64,000 nucleotides of DNA from Arenibacter aquaticus. GTDB lineage: Bacteria; Bacteroidota; Bacteroidia; Flavobacteriales; Flavobacteriaceae. The stretch lies in NCBI RefSeq assembly GCF_003957295.1, contig NZ_RQPJ01000002.1, positions 620,001 through 684,000 of the forward strand. The letters are read 5' to 3'. The notes under the pieces are model-generated. The model was given only the letters and a program-made list of their open reading frames with translations. It was not told where the DNA came from and did no database searches. The translations under genes were made by a program, and so were the position numbers. Shown piece by piece: positions 1 through 7,750 of the stretch (the first letter of the stretch is position 1; every line of letters starts with the position of its first letter).

Positions 1-22
1 TAGCCAGCTGAGCTAATCCCCC
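1..22 (-). tRNA. 5' end of a tRNA, probably tRNA-Ala (truncated by window edge)
   Basis: Read on the minus strand, bases 22 to 1 give GGGGGATTAGCTCAGCTGG followed by CTA. This matches a tRNA 5' half: a seven-base acceptor strand, T8-A9, the GCTC D-stem and an AGCTGGCTA D-loop. The anticodon lies outside the window, so the isotype is a guess from resemblance to bacterial tRNA-Ala 5' ends. No other tRNA was recognised in the window. Confidence 0.72.
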
Positions 23-94
23 ATATTTGGCTGCCGCAAAGAAAATACTTTTTCTAACATTATCAAAGTACTATTTGCGCTTATTGCAATATTA

Positions 95-892
95 TTAGTC
101 TTTTTTCACACTTAGCACCAAAACTGGCACCGCGGCGTAAAATTCCGACTTTGGGATAGTGTTTTTTTCCCATAATTTTTTAAAAAAGCCTCGTTTTCTC
201 CTAAATACACAAAGTAGATCTGGATGTTTTGCCTCAAAATGTTGCAATACCCCTAAATAGGTAGACGGGTTTTCGGACTGGGTGAGCTCAGAACTTAAAC
301 CCATTAAGGACATATTTATTTTTAGATCGTCTTTGGTATATCCAGGGGTTTTTACAAAAAGCAAACTTATTTTTGAATCAAATTTCTTTTTGATCTCTTT
401 TAACGGATTTAGAATGCTCTTATCCTTTAAAACTCCCGATTTAAAAGCTGTCAATATAGTTTTGAAGGGTTTGTAAACAGTTCCTTTGGGTACTATTAAA
501 GTGGGGATATCGGTCTGCTTTACAATTTTACCGGAGGTGTTGCCCAAATACAATTCTTCCTGTATGTCATTGCTTCTAGGGGCCATAATAATCAAATCTA
601 TCCCTAGGTCTTTATCTATATCTTTTAGTCCGTTTACAATATCGCCCTTATAGGTGGCTATCTTGATTATCACATTTTTTGCATCAACCTGATCTAGAAC
701 TCCTTTTATATGTTCTTTACTTTTTTCGGAAAGTTTTTCGCTAATGTTTGCCAAAGAGCTTGCGCTAGGACTAACACTAAACACTTCCATTATATAAATA
801 TTGGAACCAAATTCGGTCGCAAAGTCTACAGCATATTGTAAGGTTTTGTGTGCTCTTTCAGAGGCTCCAATTGGAACAAGGATATTTTTCAT
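95..892 (-). CDS. Universal stress protein (UspA family), two-domain form
   Basis: This 265-aa protein starts MKNILVPIGASERAHKTLQYA, the usual first strand and helix of a Usp domain. It continues to APRSNDIQEELYLGNTSGKI and then TDIPTLIVPKGTVYKPFKTI, which closes the first domain near residue 140 and opens a second, more degenerate one. Family members are cytoplasmic nucleotide-binding proteins induced by stress. The usual G-x2-G-x9-G-S/T nucleotide loop is only partly kept, because the first glycines are replaced around PRSND, so ATP binding is uncertain. The gene reads toward the truncated tRNA at the left edge and stands alone on its strand. Confidence 0.9.
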   Translation of the reverse strand: MKNILVPIGASERAHKTLQYAVDFATEFGSNIYIMEVFSVSPSASSLANISEKLSEKSKEHIKGVLDQVDAKNVIIKIATYKGDIVNGLKDIDKDLGIDLIIMAPRSNDIQEELYLGNTSGKIVKQTDIPTLIVPKGTVYKPFKTILTAFKSGVLKDKSILNPLKEIKKKFDSKISLLFVKTPGYTKDDLKINMSLMGLSSELTQSENPSTYLGVLQHFEAKHPDLLCVFRRKRGFFKKLWEKNTIPKSEFYAAVPVLVLSVKKD

Positions 893-1135
893 TGGTTTCT
901 ATTTAATTTATTGTTGGTTAGATGTATTGCTCCATAACCATCATTTTGGTCGGTCTCCAAAATTCATAAGGCCCAATACATGTGTTTGGTTTTAATTGCT
1001 TTTTTGCGCCTTTATAGGTGTGTTATACTGAAAGGCAAAATAGAAGATTTTGGTTATACTTGCTTAAAGGCTTCTATTTTTCATGATATTATTCCTCACG
1101 AATAGCATAAATTTACAAATTAAATTTAACCGTAC

Positions 1136-1636
1136 ATGATTAGACTGGCAAAGAATTTGGAAATCCCCCATATTCTTAATATTACCAAGGCTTGTGCCAA
1201 AAGCATGATAGATCAGGGTATTTATCAATGGAACGAACATTATCCTTCCCATGAAGCATTTGAAAGAGATATTGCCCGAAAGGAACTTTATGTGTTGGAG
1301 GTCAACAACAAAATACTAGGTACAATAGTAATTTCTACCTATATGGATGAGGAATATTTACCTGTTAAATGGTTAACAGCTAACCAACGCAACATTTATA
1401 TTCACCGTTTGGCAGTGCACCCGGAAGAGCAAAAAAAGGGTTATGCACAGAAACTCATGGATTTTGCGGAGGCTTACGCCAGAAAAGCGGATTTTGTTTC
1501 GGTAAGATTGGACACCTTTAGCCAAAATAGCCGTAACAATTCCTTTTATCAAGCTAGGGGTTACCAAAAGCTAGGGGATATTTTTTTTCCAAAGCAAAGT
1601 GAATTTCCTTTTCATTGTTATGAACTAATTTTATAA
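1136..1636 (+). CDS. GNAT family N-acetyltransferase
   Basis: This 166-aa protein has the GNAT core. A central strand-turn IYIHRLAVHPEEQKKGYAQ (around residues 83-101) matches motif A, where the Q/R-x-x-G-x-G/A loop binds the acetyl-CoA pyrophosphate. It is followed by the C-terminal LDTFSQNSRNNSFYQARGY segment (motif B, with the conserved N-x-x-x-x-F-Y-x-x-x-G-F/Y pattern). The substrate cannot be told from the sequence. The stop is 17 bases before a MATE exporter on the same strand, so the two are probably cotranscribed. Confidence 0.9.
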   Translation: MIRLAKNLEIPHILNITKACAKSMIDQGIYQWNEHYPSHEAFERDIARKELYVLEVNNKILGTIVISTYMDEEYLPVKWLTANQRNIYIHRLAVHPEEQKKGYAQKLMDFAEAYARKADFVSVRLDTFSQNSRNNSFYQARGYQKLGDIFFPKQSEFPFHCYELIL

Positions 1637-1653
1637 AACAGCCTTTCTTTTAT

Positions 1654-2988
1654 TTGAATACAGCAATTAACTTTAGGACTATTAACAAACTTGCCATTCC
1701 TGCCACTGTAGCGGGAATAGCCGAGCCAATTTTATCCATAACCGATACGGCTATTGTTGGTAATATACCCCAGGACGGAATGGAATCTTTGGCGGCAGCG
1801 GGAATAGTGGGTTCCTTTTTATCCATGTTGATATGGATATTGGGGCAGACCCGAAGTGCTATTTCGGCAATTATTTCGCAATATCTGGGCGCCGGAAAGT
1901 TGAACAGGGTAAGTACATTACCCGCGCAAGCCATATATTTAAACATTTTACTGAGTATTATAATACTGCTTTCCACCATTTTTGTAGTAGAGGAGATATT
2001 TGTTCTTTTAAACGCTTCGGGCCGAATTCTGGAGCTTTGTATTTCCTATTATTCCATAAGGGTATGGGGCTTTCCGTTAACCTTATTTGTTTTTGCGGTC
2101 ATGGGCATCTTCAGAGGCCTACAGAACACCTATTACCCCATGCTTATTGCCATTACAGGAGCTGTGTTAAATATAGTTTTGGACCTAGTTTTGGTCTATG
2201 GGGTAGACGGATTGGTAGAACCAATGTATTTGGAAGGTGCTGCATGGGCCAGTTTAATAGCCCAAGGAATTATGGCCATAATGGCTTTTGTACTGTTGGT
2301 GGTAAAAACCAATATCCGTCTGGCCCTAAAATTCCCCTTACATCCAGAACTAGGAAGATTGGTAGTCATGAGCCTCAATCTTTTTGTTAGGGCACTAGCT
2401 CTCAATACGGCCCTAATATTGGCGGTAAGGGAAGCAACAGCCTTGGGGGACAGGTATATTGGTGCACATACCATTGCTATAAACCTTTGGTTGTTTTCTG
2501 CATTTTTTATAGACGGCTACGGAGCCGCCGGCAATATAATGGGCGGGAAATTACTGGGAGCAAGGAATTATGACGGACTATGGAAACTTGCGAAAAAAAT
2601 TATGTTCTACGGATTCATCATAAGCCTGTTGTTGGTTCTTGTCGGATTTTTGTTTTACAGGCCTATAGGACGAATTTTCTCCAATGATATTACCGTCTTG
2701 GAAGCATTCTATTCCGTATTTTTTATTCTGATACTTGGGATACCAATGAATATGGTGGCCTTTGTATTTGATGGATTGTTTAAAGGCCTGGGAGAAATGA
2801 AATACCTTAGAAATGTATTGTTGGTAGCCACTTTTCTATGTTTTGTCCCAATTTTATTCTTGGGTAAATTCTTGGATTGGGGACTTTACGGTATTTGGGT
2901 TGCCTTTACCTTATGGATGGCCATTAGAGGAGGTGCCTTGGTATGGAAATTTAGGCGAAAGTTTCGTCCGCTACTGCAAAACCATTAA
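1654..2988 (+). CDS. MATE family (DinF-like) multidrug/Na+ antiporter
   Basis: This 444-aa, very hydrophobic protein has about 12 predicted transmembrane segments in two halves, as in MATE exporters. The N-terminus, LAIPATVAGIAEPILSITDT followed by AIVGN, is the typical first helix of the DinF branch, with the D-T-A-x-V-G motif. MATE proteins export cationic or organic compounds in exchange for Na+ or H+. The only sensible start is a TTG at 1654, because the next in-frame ATG falls after the first helix. It lies 17 bases downstream of the acetyltransferase gene. The substrate is unknown. Confidence 0.9.
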   Translation: MNTAINFRTINKLAIPATVAGIAEPILSITDTAIVGNIPQDGMESLAAAGIVGSFLSMLIWILGQTRSAISAIISQYLGAGKLNRVSTLPAQAIYLNILLSIIILLSTIFVVEEIFVLLNASGRILELCISYYSIRVWGFPLTLFVFAVMGIFRGLQNTYYPMLIAITGAVLNIVLDLVLVYGVDGLVEPMYLEGAAWASLIAQGIMAIMAFVLLVVKTNIRLALKFPLHPELGRLVVMSLNLFVRALALNTALILAVREATALGDRYIGAHTIAINLWLFSAFFIDGYGAAGNIMGGKLLGARNYDGLWKLAKKIMFYGFIISLLLVLVGFLFYRPIGRIFSNDITVLEAFYSVFFILILGIPMNMVAFVFDGLFKGLGEMKYLRNVLLVATFLCFVPILFLGKFLDWGLYGIWVAFTLWMAIRGGALVWKFRRKFRPLLQNH

Positions 2989-3138
2989 TTTTGGGCTATA
3001 CTATAAAAGCATTGAAGCCCAACCACAAGGAATATTCAGCATAAATATGATATGCAATTTGTAGCCGGCCAATGTCTATGCAAATTATATAGAACTTAGT
3101 ATAGTAAGTAGGATACGAACAAGACTTAAAAATCACTT

Positions 3139-3906
3139 ATGGGCACTACCCGATCCAATGGAAGTTTATATACCAGTATCGTCAATAAGGTTGCCACAGT
3201 AGAATTTGGGCATCCGGCCAGTAATTCTTTTGTTGCGGATTTATTAAAAAGGCTGGGCAAGACTTTAAACGAATTATCGGAAAATGATGCTGTGCACCTG
3301 ATCGTACTTAAATCTGAAGGGAACAGGGCCTTTTGCGCCGGAGCTTCTTTTGATGAGCTGTTGGCCGTTGACAATATAACAGAGGGGAAGGTTTTTTTCA
3401 ATGGTTTTGCCCATCTGATCAATGCCATGAGAAATTGTAAAAAGCTCATTATAGGCAGGGTGCAAGGCAAGGCTGTTGGTGGAGGTGTGGGTGTTATTGC
3501 TGCCTGTGATTATGTTTTTGCTGCCGAAGCTGCCGCAATACGATTGTCGGAACTTTCCATTGGTATTGCTCCCTTTGTAATAGCCCCGGCAGTAAAACGA
3601 AAGATTGGTGTCGCCGCCTTATCGGAGCTCTCACTATCTCCCAACGAATGGAAAAATGCCTATTGGGCCCAAGAAAAAGGATTGTTTTCCAAGGTCTTTG
3701 TAGGTATGGATGAGCTGGATAGGGAGCTGGGGATTTTTGCGGAAAAGCTGGCCGGGTATAATCCCGAGGCCTTGGAGGAGTGGAAGAAAGTATTATGGGA
3801 AGGTACCGGTAATTGGGATACATTGTTAGCGAACAGAGCTGAAATATCTGGGCGTTTGGCACTTTCGGAAGAAACAAAAAAGGTACTTAACAGCTTTAAA
3901 AAATAA
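3139..3906 (+). CDS. Enoyl-CoA hydratase/isomerase family protein (crotonase fold)
   Basis: This 255-aa protein has the crotonase signature. NRAFCAGASFDEL (around residues 55-67) provides the first oxyanion-hole loop and GRVQGKAVGGGVGVIAACDY (around 112-131) the second. A glutamate in RLSELSIGIAP fits one of the two catalytic carboxylates. Such enzymes hydrate or isomerise acyl-CoA thioesters in fatty-acid or branched-chain amino-acid breakdown. Resemblance to 3-methylglutaconyl-CoA hydratases is possible, but the substrate is not fixed by the sequence. The gene is 5 bases upstream of the DUF4199 gene, which suggests cotranscription. Confidence 0.9.
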   Translation: MGTTRSNGSLYTSIVNKVATVEFGHPASNSFVADLLKRLGKTLNELSENDAVHLIVLKSEGNRAFCAGASFDELLAVDNITEGKVFFNGFAHLINAMRNCKKLIIGRVQGKAVGGGVGVIAACDYVFAAEAAAIRLSELSIGIAPFVIAPAVKRKIGVAALSELSLSPNEWKNAYWAQEKGLFSKVFVGMDELDRELGIFAEKLAGYNPEALEEWKKVLWEGTGNWDTLLANRAEISGRLALSEETKKVLNSFKK

Positions 3907-3911
3907 CAATT

Positions 3912-4388
3912 ATGAGTAAATTTCGGATTGAAATTAAGTGGGGCATTATCTTCACGGCCGCTACCCTTCTTTGGATGGTCCTAGAAAAGTCTTTGGGATG
4001 GCATGATACGCTTATTGGCAAGCACGCCATCTATACCAATTTCTTTGCTCTTATTGCCATTACGGTATACGTTTTAGCTTTGCTGGATAAGAGAAAGCAG
4101 GAGTACAACGGAAAAATGACCTGGAAGCAGGGGTTTGTAAGTGGTATCATACTTAGTGTAATTGTAGCCCTTTTAAGTCCGTTTGCTCAATACATAACCC
4201 ATACAATGATCAGCCCGGATTATTTTGCCAACATCATTGCCTATGTAATAGAGTCCGGCAAAATGAGCCAGGAGGCCGCTGAAAATTATTTTAGCTTAAA
4301 CAGCTATATCCTACAGAGTGTTTTTGGGGCGCTCACCATGGGGATCGTAACTTCTGCCATTGTGGCAATTTTTGTAAAAAAACAATAA
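3912..4388 (+). CDS. DUF4199 family integral membrane protein
   Basis: This 158-aa protein has four predicted membrane helices, at about residues 10-25, 40-58, 75-95 and 130-153. The Bacteroidota family DUF4199 has this length and shows a K-W-G hallmark near the N-terminus, here RIEIKWGIIFTAATLLW, followed by a charged loop (KRKQEYNGKMTWKQGF). The function of the family is unknown. It follows the enoyl-CoA hydratase gene by 5 bases and precedes a 37-codon membrane miniprotein by 39 bases, so the three may form one transcript. Confidence 0.85.
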   Translation: MSKFRIEIKWGIIFTAATLLWMVLEKSLGWHDTLIGKHAIYTNFFALIAITVYVLALLDKRKQEYNGKMTWKQGFVSGIILSVIVALLSPFAQYITHTMISPDYFANIIAYVIESGKMSQEAAENYFSLNSYILQSVFGALTMGIVTSAIVAIFVKKQ

Positions 4389-4427
4389 GCTACGCTTTTA
4401 ATCGTTCTACATTTTTAAATTTTTATT

Positions 4428-4541
4428 ATGGATATTTTATCTTTTTTAAACGGAAACTTTGTTTTTCCAATTCTTGCGCTTGTTTTGGTAGTGGTATATT
4501 TCGTTAACCGACTTAGAAATAATAGAAAATACAAAAGGTAA
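4428..4541 (+). CDS. 37-aa single-pass membrane miniprotein
   Basis: An ATG at 4428 opens a 37-codon frame ending in TAA at 4539-4541. The peptide begins MDILSFLNGNF, has one hydrophobic stretch at about residues 11-26 (VFPILALVLVVVYF) and ends in a strongly basic tail (RLRNNRKYKR). That fits an N-out/C-in bitopic inner-membrane protein under the positive-inside rule. It lies 39 bases after the DUF4199 gene on the same strand. No family is recognised. Support comes from its composition, its position and a diverged copy at 4852-4995. Confidence 0.6.
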   Translation: MDILSFLNGNFVFPILALVLVVVYFVNRLRNNRKYKR

Positions 4542-5080
4542 GGGCTTATTTTGCTGTTGATCTGCAGAGGCACAGGATACCTTAAAAAGCCTGATTATGC
4601 TTCACGCGTTTTTTTAACCTTCCACGATTACTAATACTTCCTGGGACAATAGTGATTGTTTTATTGCTTTGCATTCATGTCTAGCACAAAGAAGCTAGTG
4701 CATATAATACTAAGGTACCCTATGTTGCGATTCAAATTTTTTTTATAATATGCCACCTTCGGGCAAACGAGGTAATGGGACTTCTTGACCGTTTCTTTAT
4801 AGGCAAAAACTTATAGCGTTACTGTATGCGGAGCGGATATCAGCAGTTGGTCTATCCTCTTTAAACGGTAATTTCCCATTGAATTCTGCTGTCGTTTTGG
4901 TTTTTATTTTTACCAATAAATTAGTACGTAATACAGGTAATGCCAAGGTGTTAAGCCTGTATTATGTGGGATGGCCGGGGATTAACTTAAGGTGATGTTT
5001 TATGGCCATTTTAGGGCTACTACGCTCTATCTGCTTCTTTTTCATTAACTTTTAGGGATCTAATCAACCAAACTAACAAT
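4542..5080 (+). other. 539-bp gap with one decayed frame and no intact gene
   Basis: No intact coding region was found between the miniprotein and the PHP-domain lipoprotein. The right half holds a frame without a start codon (4852-4995) that resembles the miniprotein. A short ATG frame, MGLLDRFFIGKNL, near 4775 is too short to support. The rest shows no hairpin or repeat that I could identify. Confidence 0.5.
4852..4995 (+). pseudogene. Apparent decayed copy of the 37-aa miniprotein gene
   Basis: The frame from 4852 translates as LSSLNGNFPLNSAVVLVFIF and then TNKLVRNTGNA, ending in a stop at 4993-4995. The intact miniprotein at 4428 has LSFLNGNFVFPILALVLVVV and then YFVNRLRNN. Seven of the first eight residues match, and both continue with a hydrophobic stretch and a basic end. 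The frame is open back to a stop at 4786-4788 but contains no ATG, GTG or TTG at a useful place, so it looks like a relic. Chance similarity is not excluded, because the match is short. Confidence 0.4.
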
Positions 5081-6289
5081 ATGAAATATTTATTATCATC
5101 AATTTTGTTGCCTCTGGCTCTGGTGCTGGGAAGCTGCGGGGATGTAAAGAAGAATACGGATACCCCCCAAAAGAAAAAGTGGTATAAGGGCAATTTGCAT
5201 ACCCATTCGTTTTGGAGTGACGGGGACGAGTTCCCAGAGACCATCTTGGATTGGTACAGCTCCAATGACTATCAATTCATTGCCTTATCTGACCACAACA
5301 CAATATCCATGGATGAAAAATGGATACAGGTCCGTGAAGATTCAATTTACCAAAAGAGCTTTAAGGATTACTTGGATACATATGGGGACGAATGGGTAGA
5401 TTATAAATTGGATTCCGGGAAAATACATGTGAAGCTTAAGACCTATGCAGAGTATAGGGATCTATTTGAAAAGGCGGGTGAATTCCTGGTTATTCATTCT
5501 GAAGAAATCACTGATAGGTATGAAGATAAACACATTCATATGAATGCCACCAATATTCAAAACAAAATAGATCCACAAGGGGGTAATAGTGTGTCCGATG
5601 TTATGCAAAATAATATCAACGCCGTACTGAAACAACGCCAGGAGACGGGAGTGCCTATTATGCCACATATTAATCACCCCAACTTTTACTACAGCATAAG
5701 CCTTGAGGATATGATATCCTTGAAGGGAGAGCGCTTTTTTGAGGTATACAACGGCCATCCAATGGTACATAACATGGGAGATTCAACTCATATATCCACA
5801 GAAGAAATGTGGGACCAGATCAATATTTCCTATGTAGCAGCCAAAAAGCCCATTATGTATGGACTGGCAACAGATGATTCCCATAGTTACCATAAAATGG
5901 GCAGTAAATGGAGCAACTCTGGCAGGGGCTGGGTAATGGTACAAGCAGACACCTTATCTGCAGCCTCCTTGATAGGGGCGATGGAAAAAGGGAATTTTTA
6001 CTCCAGTACAGGAGTAACACTAAATTCGCTGGATTATGACGGGCAGCAATTATCGGTAGAAGTAGCATCGGAAAGTAATGTGGACTATACAATAAGTTTT
6101 TTGGGTTGCCTAAAAGGAGAAAGTGAGGTAAAGGAATTGAAGTCGGTTCAAGGCAGTTCAGCTACCTTTAATGTAACCGATGATATACTCTTTGTAAGGA
6201 GTAAAATTACCTCAACAAAATTACAGCAGAATCCCATTGAAAATATAATATATGAAACCGCTTGGACACAGCCGCTGCTTAACGATTAA
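5081..6289 (+). CDS. PHP-domain lipoprotein, putative metal-dependent phosphoesterase
   Basis: This 402-aa protein has a lipoprotein signal (MKYLLSSILLPLALVLGSC, lipid-modified Cys19), so it should sit in the outer membrane or periplasm. A PHP metal site follows: H40 and H42 in NLHTHSFWSDGD, D71-H72 in ALSDHNTI, H139 and E141 in HSEEI, H196 and H199 in PHINHP, and D265 and H268 in ATDDSH. These match the metal ligands of PHP phosphoesterases of the CehA type. Residues 300-400 look like a small beta domain. The substrate is unknown. The gene stands alone and is followed by queD after 40 bases. Confidence 0.85.
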   Translation: MKYLLSSILLPLALVLGSCGDVKKNTDTPQKKKWYKGNLHTHSFWSDGDEFPETILDWYSSNDYQFIALSDHNTISMDEKWIQVREDSIYQKSFKDYLDTYGDEWVDYKLDSGKIHVKLKTYAEYRDLFEKAGEFLVIHSEEITDRYEDKHIHMNATNIQNKIDPQGGNSVSDVMQNNINAVLKQRQETGVPIMPHINHPNFYYSISLEDMISLKGERFFEVYNGHPMVHNMGDSTHISTEEMWDQINISYVAAKKPIMYGLATDDSHSYHKMGSKWSNSGRGWVMVQADTLSAASLIGAMEKGNFYSSTGVTLNSLDYDGQQLSVEVASESNVDYTISFLGCLKGESEVKELKSVQGSSATFNVTDDILFVRSKITSTKLQQNPIENIIYETAWTQPLLND

Positions 6290-6304
6290 TTTCCAAGAAT
6301 AAAT

Positions 6305-6312
6305 TACCTTTG
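6305..6312 (+). promoter_or_regulatory. Candidate -7 element (TANNTTTG type) for queD-lpxH
   Basis: TACCTTTG fits the Bacteroidota -7 consensus TANNTTTG and lies 17 bases before the queD ATG. No clear TTTG -33 partner is seen at the expected spacing, so this is a weak call. Confidence 0.35.
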
Positions 6313-6329
6313 CTGTCCAAATACATATT

Positions 6330-6779
6330 ATGGGCAACATAAGGATTACCAAACAGTTTAATTTTGAGACGGGACATGCATTGTACGGTTATGATGGCAA
6401 GTGCAGAAATGTACACGGCCACAGTTATAAGCTTTCGGTTACGGTGATCGGCAGGCCTATTACCGATACCTCACATGTTAAACTGGGAATGGTAATAGAC
6501 TTTGGGGACCTAAAAAAAATAGTCATGGAAGAGATTGTAGATCAATTTGACCATGCCACGGTTTTTAACAAGAATACCCCACATGTGGATTTGGCCAAGG
6601 AATTAATGGATCGGGGCCATAGTGTGATTTTGGCCGATTACCAGCCTACCAGTGAAAATATGGTGATCGACTTTGCCGCCAGGATAAAGGCCCGTTTGCC
6701 CCACAATATAGCGTTACATTCCTTAAGGTTACAGGAAACCGATACTTCCTTTGCCGAATGGTATGCTGCTGATAACTAA
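6330..6779 (+). CDS. queD: 6-carboxy-5,6,7,8-tetrahydropterin synthase (QueD/PTPS family)
   Basis: This 149-aa protein belongs to the 6-pyruvoyl-tetrahydropterin synthase superfamily. The zinc ligands are H16 (FNFETGHAL), H29 and H31 (CRNVHGHSY), and the catalytic Cys is C25. The D74-H75 pair in QFDHATVF fits the catalytic relay, and the C-terminal glutamate lies in RLQETDTS. QueD makes 6-carboxytetrahydropterin from dihydroneopterin triphosphate in queuosine synthesis. The C-x3-H-x-H spacing suits QueD, but a pterin role cannot be ruled out. It ends 10 bases before lpxH. Confidence 0.88.
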   Translation: MGNIRITKQFNFETGHALYGYDGKCRNVHGHSYKLSVTVIGRPITDTSHVKLGMVIDFGDLKKIVMEEIVDQFDHATVFNKNTPHVDLAKELMDRGHSVILADYQPTSENMVIDFAARIKARLPHNIALHSLRLQETDTSFAEWYAADN

Positions 6780-6789
6780 AAGACCTGGG

Positions 6790-7569
6790 ATGAGAACGAT
6801 TGAGGTGCCAAAAGGCAAAAAGGTCTATTTTTCTAGTGATAACCATTTAGGGGCCCCCACAAAGGAATTAAGCTTTCCCCGTGAAAAAAAATTTGTGGCT
6901 TGGCTGGATACCGTAAAACAGGATGCCGCGGCCATATTTCTTTTGGGAGATTTATTTGATTTCTGGTTTGAATATAAGACCGTGGTACCCAAAGGTTTTA
7001 CCCGAACCTTGGGAAAGTTGGCGGAAATTACAGATTCAGGTATTCCGGTTTATTATTTTGTGGGCAACCATGACCTGTGGATGAACGGTTATTTTGAAGA
7101 GGAGTTAAACATACCCGTGTTTCACAAACCACAGCTATTTCAACTAAACCAGGCTACATTTCTAATAGGACACGGCGATGGCTTGGGACCCGGGGACAAA
7201 GGCTATAAACGGATGAAGAAGGTGTTTACCAATCCGGTCTCCAAATGGCTCTACAACTGGCTCCACCCTGATTTGGGAGTAAAATTGGCCCAATACCTCT
7301 CTGTAAAGAACAAGATGATTTCTGGTGTGGAAGACACCAAGTTTCTTGGGGAGGACAATGAATGGCTGGTACAGTACTGCAAGCGGAAATTGGAACAACA
7401 ACACTATGATTATTTTGTTTTTGGACATAGACACCTTCCTTTGGAAATTTCCTTAAACCAACAATCTACCTATGTTAATCTGGGAGACTGGATTACTTAT
7501 TTTACCTATGGGGAATTTAACGGATCTACTATGACCCTAAAAAAATTCGACCTTCCCAATTCCAAATAA
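6790..7569 (+). CDS. lpxH: UDP-2,3-diacylglucosamine diphosphatase (LpxH-like metallophosphoesterase)
   Basis: This 259-aa calcineurin-like phosphoesterase has the motifs D17-x-H19 (SSDNHLG), G-D54 (LLGDLFDFWFEY), G-N93-H94-D (VGNHDLWMNGYF), GHGDGLGPGDKGY and the terminal FGHRHLP. The FDFWFEY and NGYF segments are typical of the LpxH branch, which hydrolyses UDP-2,3-diacylglucosamine to lipid X in lipid A synthesis at the inner membrane. The ATG at 6790 is chosen because an upstream in-frame ATG at 6751 would overlap queD and add 13 residues lacking the usual start. Confidence 0.87.
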   Translation: MRTIEVPKGKKVYFSSDNHLGAPTKELSFPREKKFVAWLDTVKQDAAAIFLLGDLFDFWFEYKTVVPKGFTRTLGKLAEITDSGIPVYYFVGNHDLWMNGYFEEELNIPVFHKPQLFQLNQATFLIGHGDGLGPGDKGYKRMKKVFTNPVSKWLYNWLHPDLGVKLAQYLSVKNKMISGVEDTKFLGEDNEWLVQYCKRKLEQQHYDYFVFGHRHLPLEISLNQQSTYVNLGDWITYFTYGEFNGSTMTLKKFDLPNSK

Positions 7570-7717
7570 ATTGGCTTTTTTTCTATTTAAAGAAGTTTAT
7601 TGGCGCTCGTGCATAAATTGCTAAAATTATAGCAGCTTTTTGTCGCAAAAAAACAAATTCAGAGATCGGAATTAAATAGAAAATCCCTTTTATAACAGGT
7701 TTTATTGATGCTTTTTA

Positions 7718-7743
7718 GTTATTAATTATATAAAATTAATAAC
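7718..7743. terminator. AT-rich hairpin between convergent lpxH and recJ
   Basis: GTTATTAATT and AATTAATAAC form a perfect 10-bp stem with a 6-base loop, just beyond the recJ stop in the convergent gap. It lacks a clear T-run, so termination is uncertain. A weaker TGCTA/TAGCA hairpin followed by CTTTTTG lies at 7619-7641 and could serve lpxH. Confidence 0.35.
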
Positions 7744-7750
7744 CAAGGTT

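Noticed and set aside
3494-3877. 127-aa minus-strand frame across the enoyl-CoA hydratase gene
   Set aside because: It is the antisense shadow of a well-supported gene, with Pro/Arg-rich nonsense composition.
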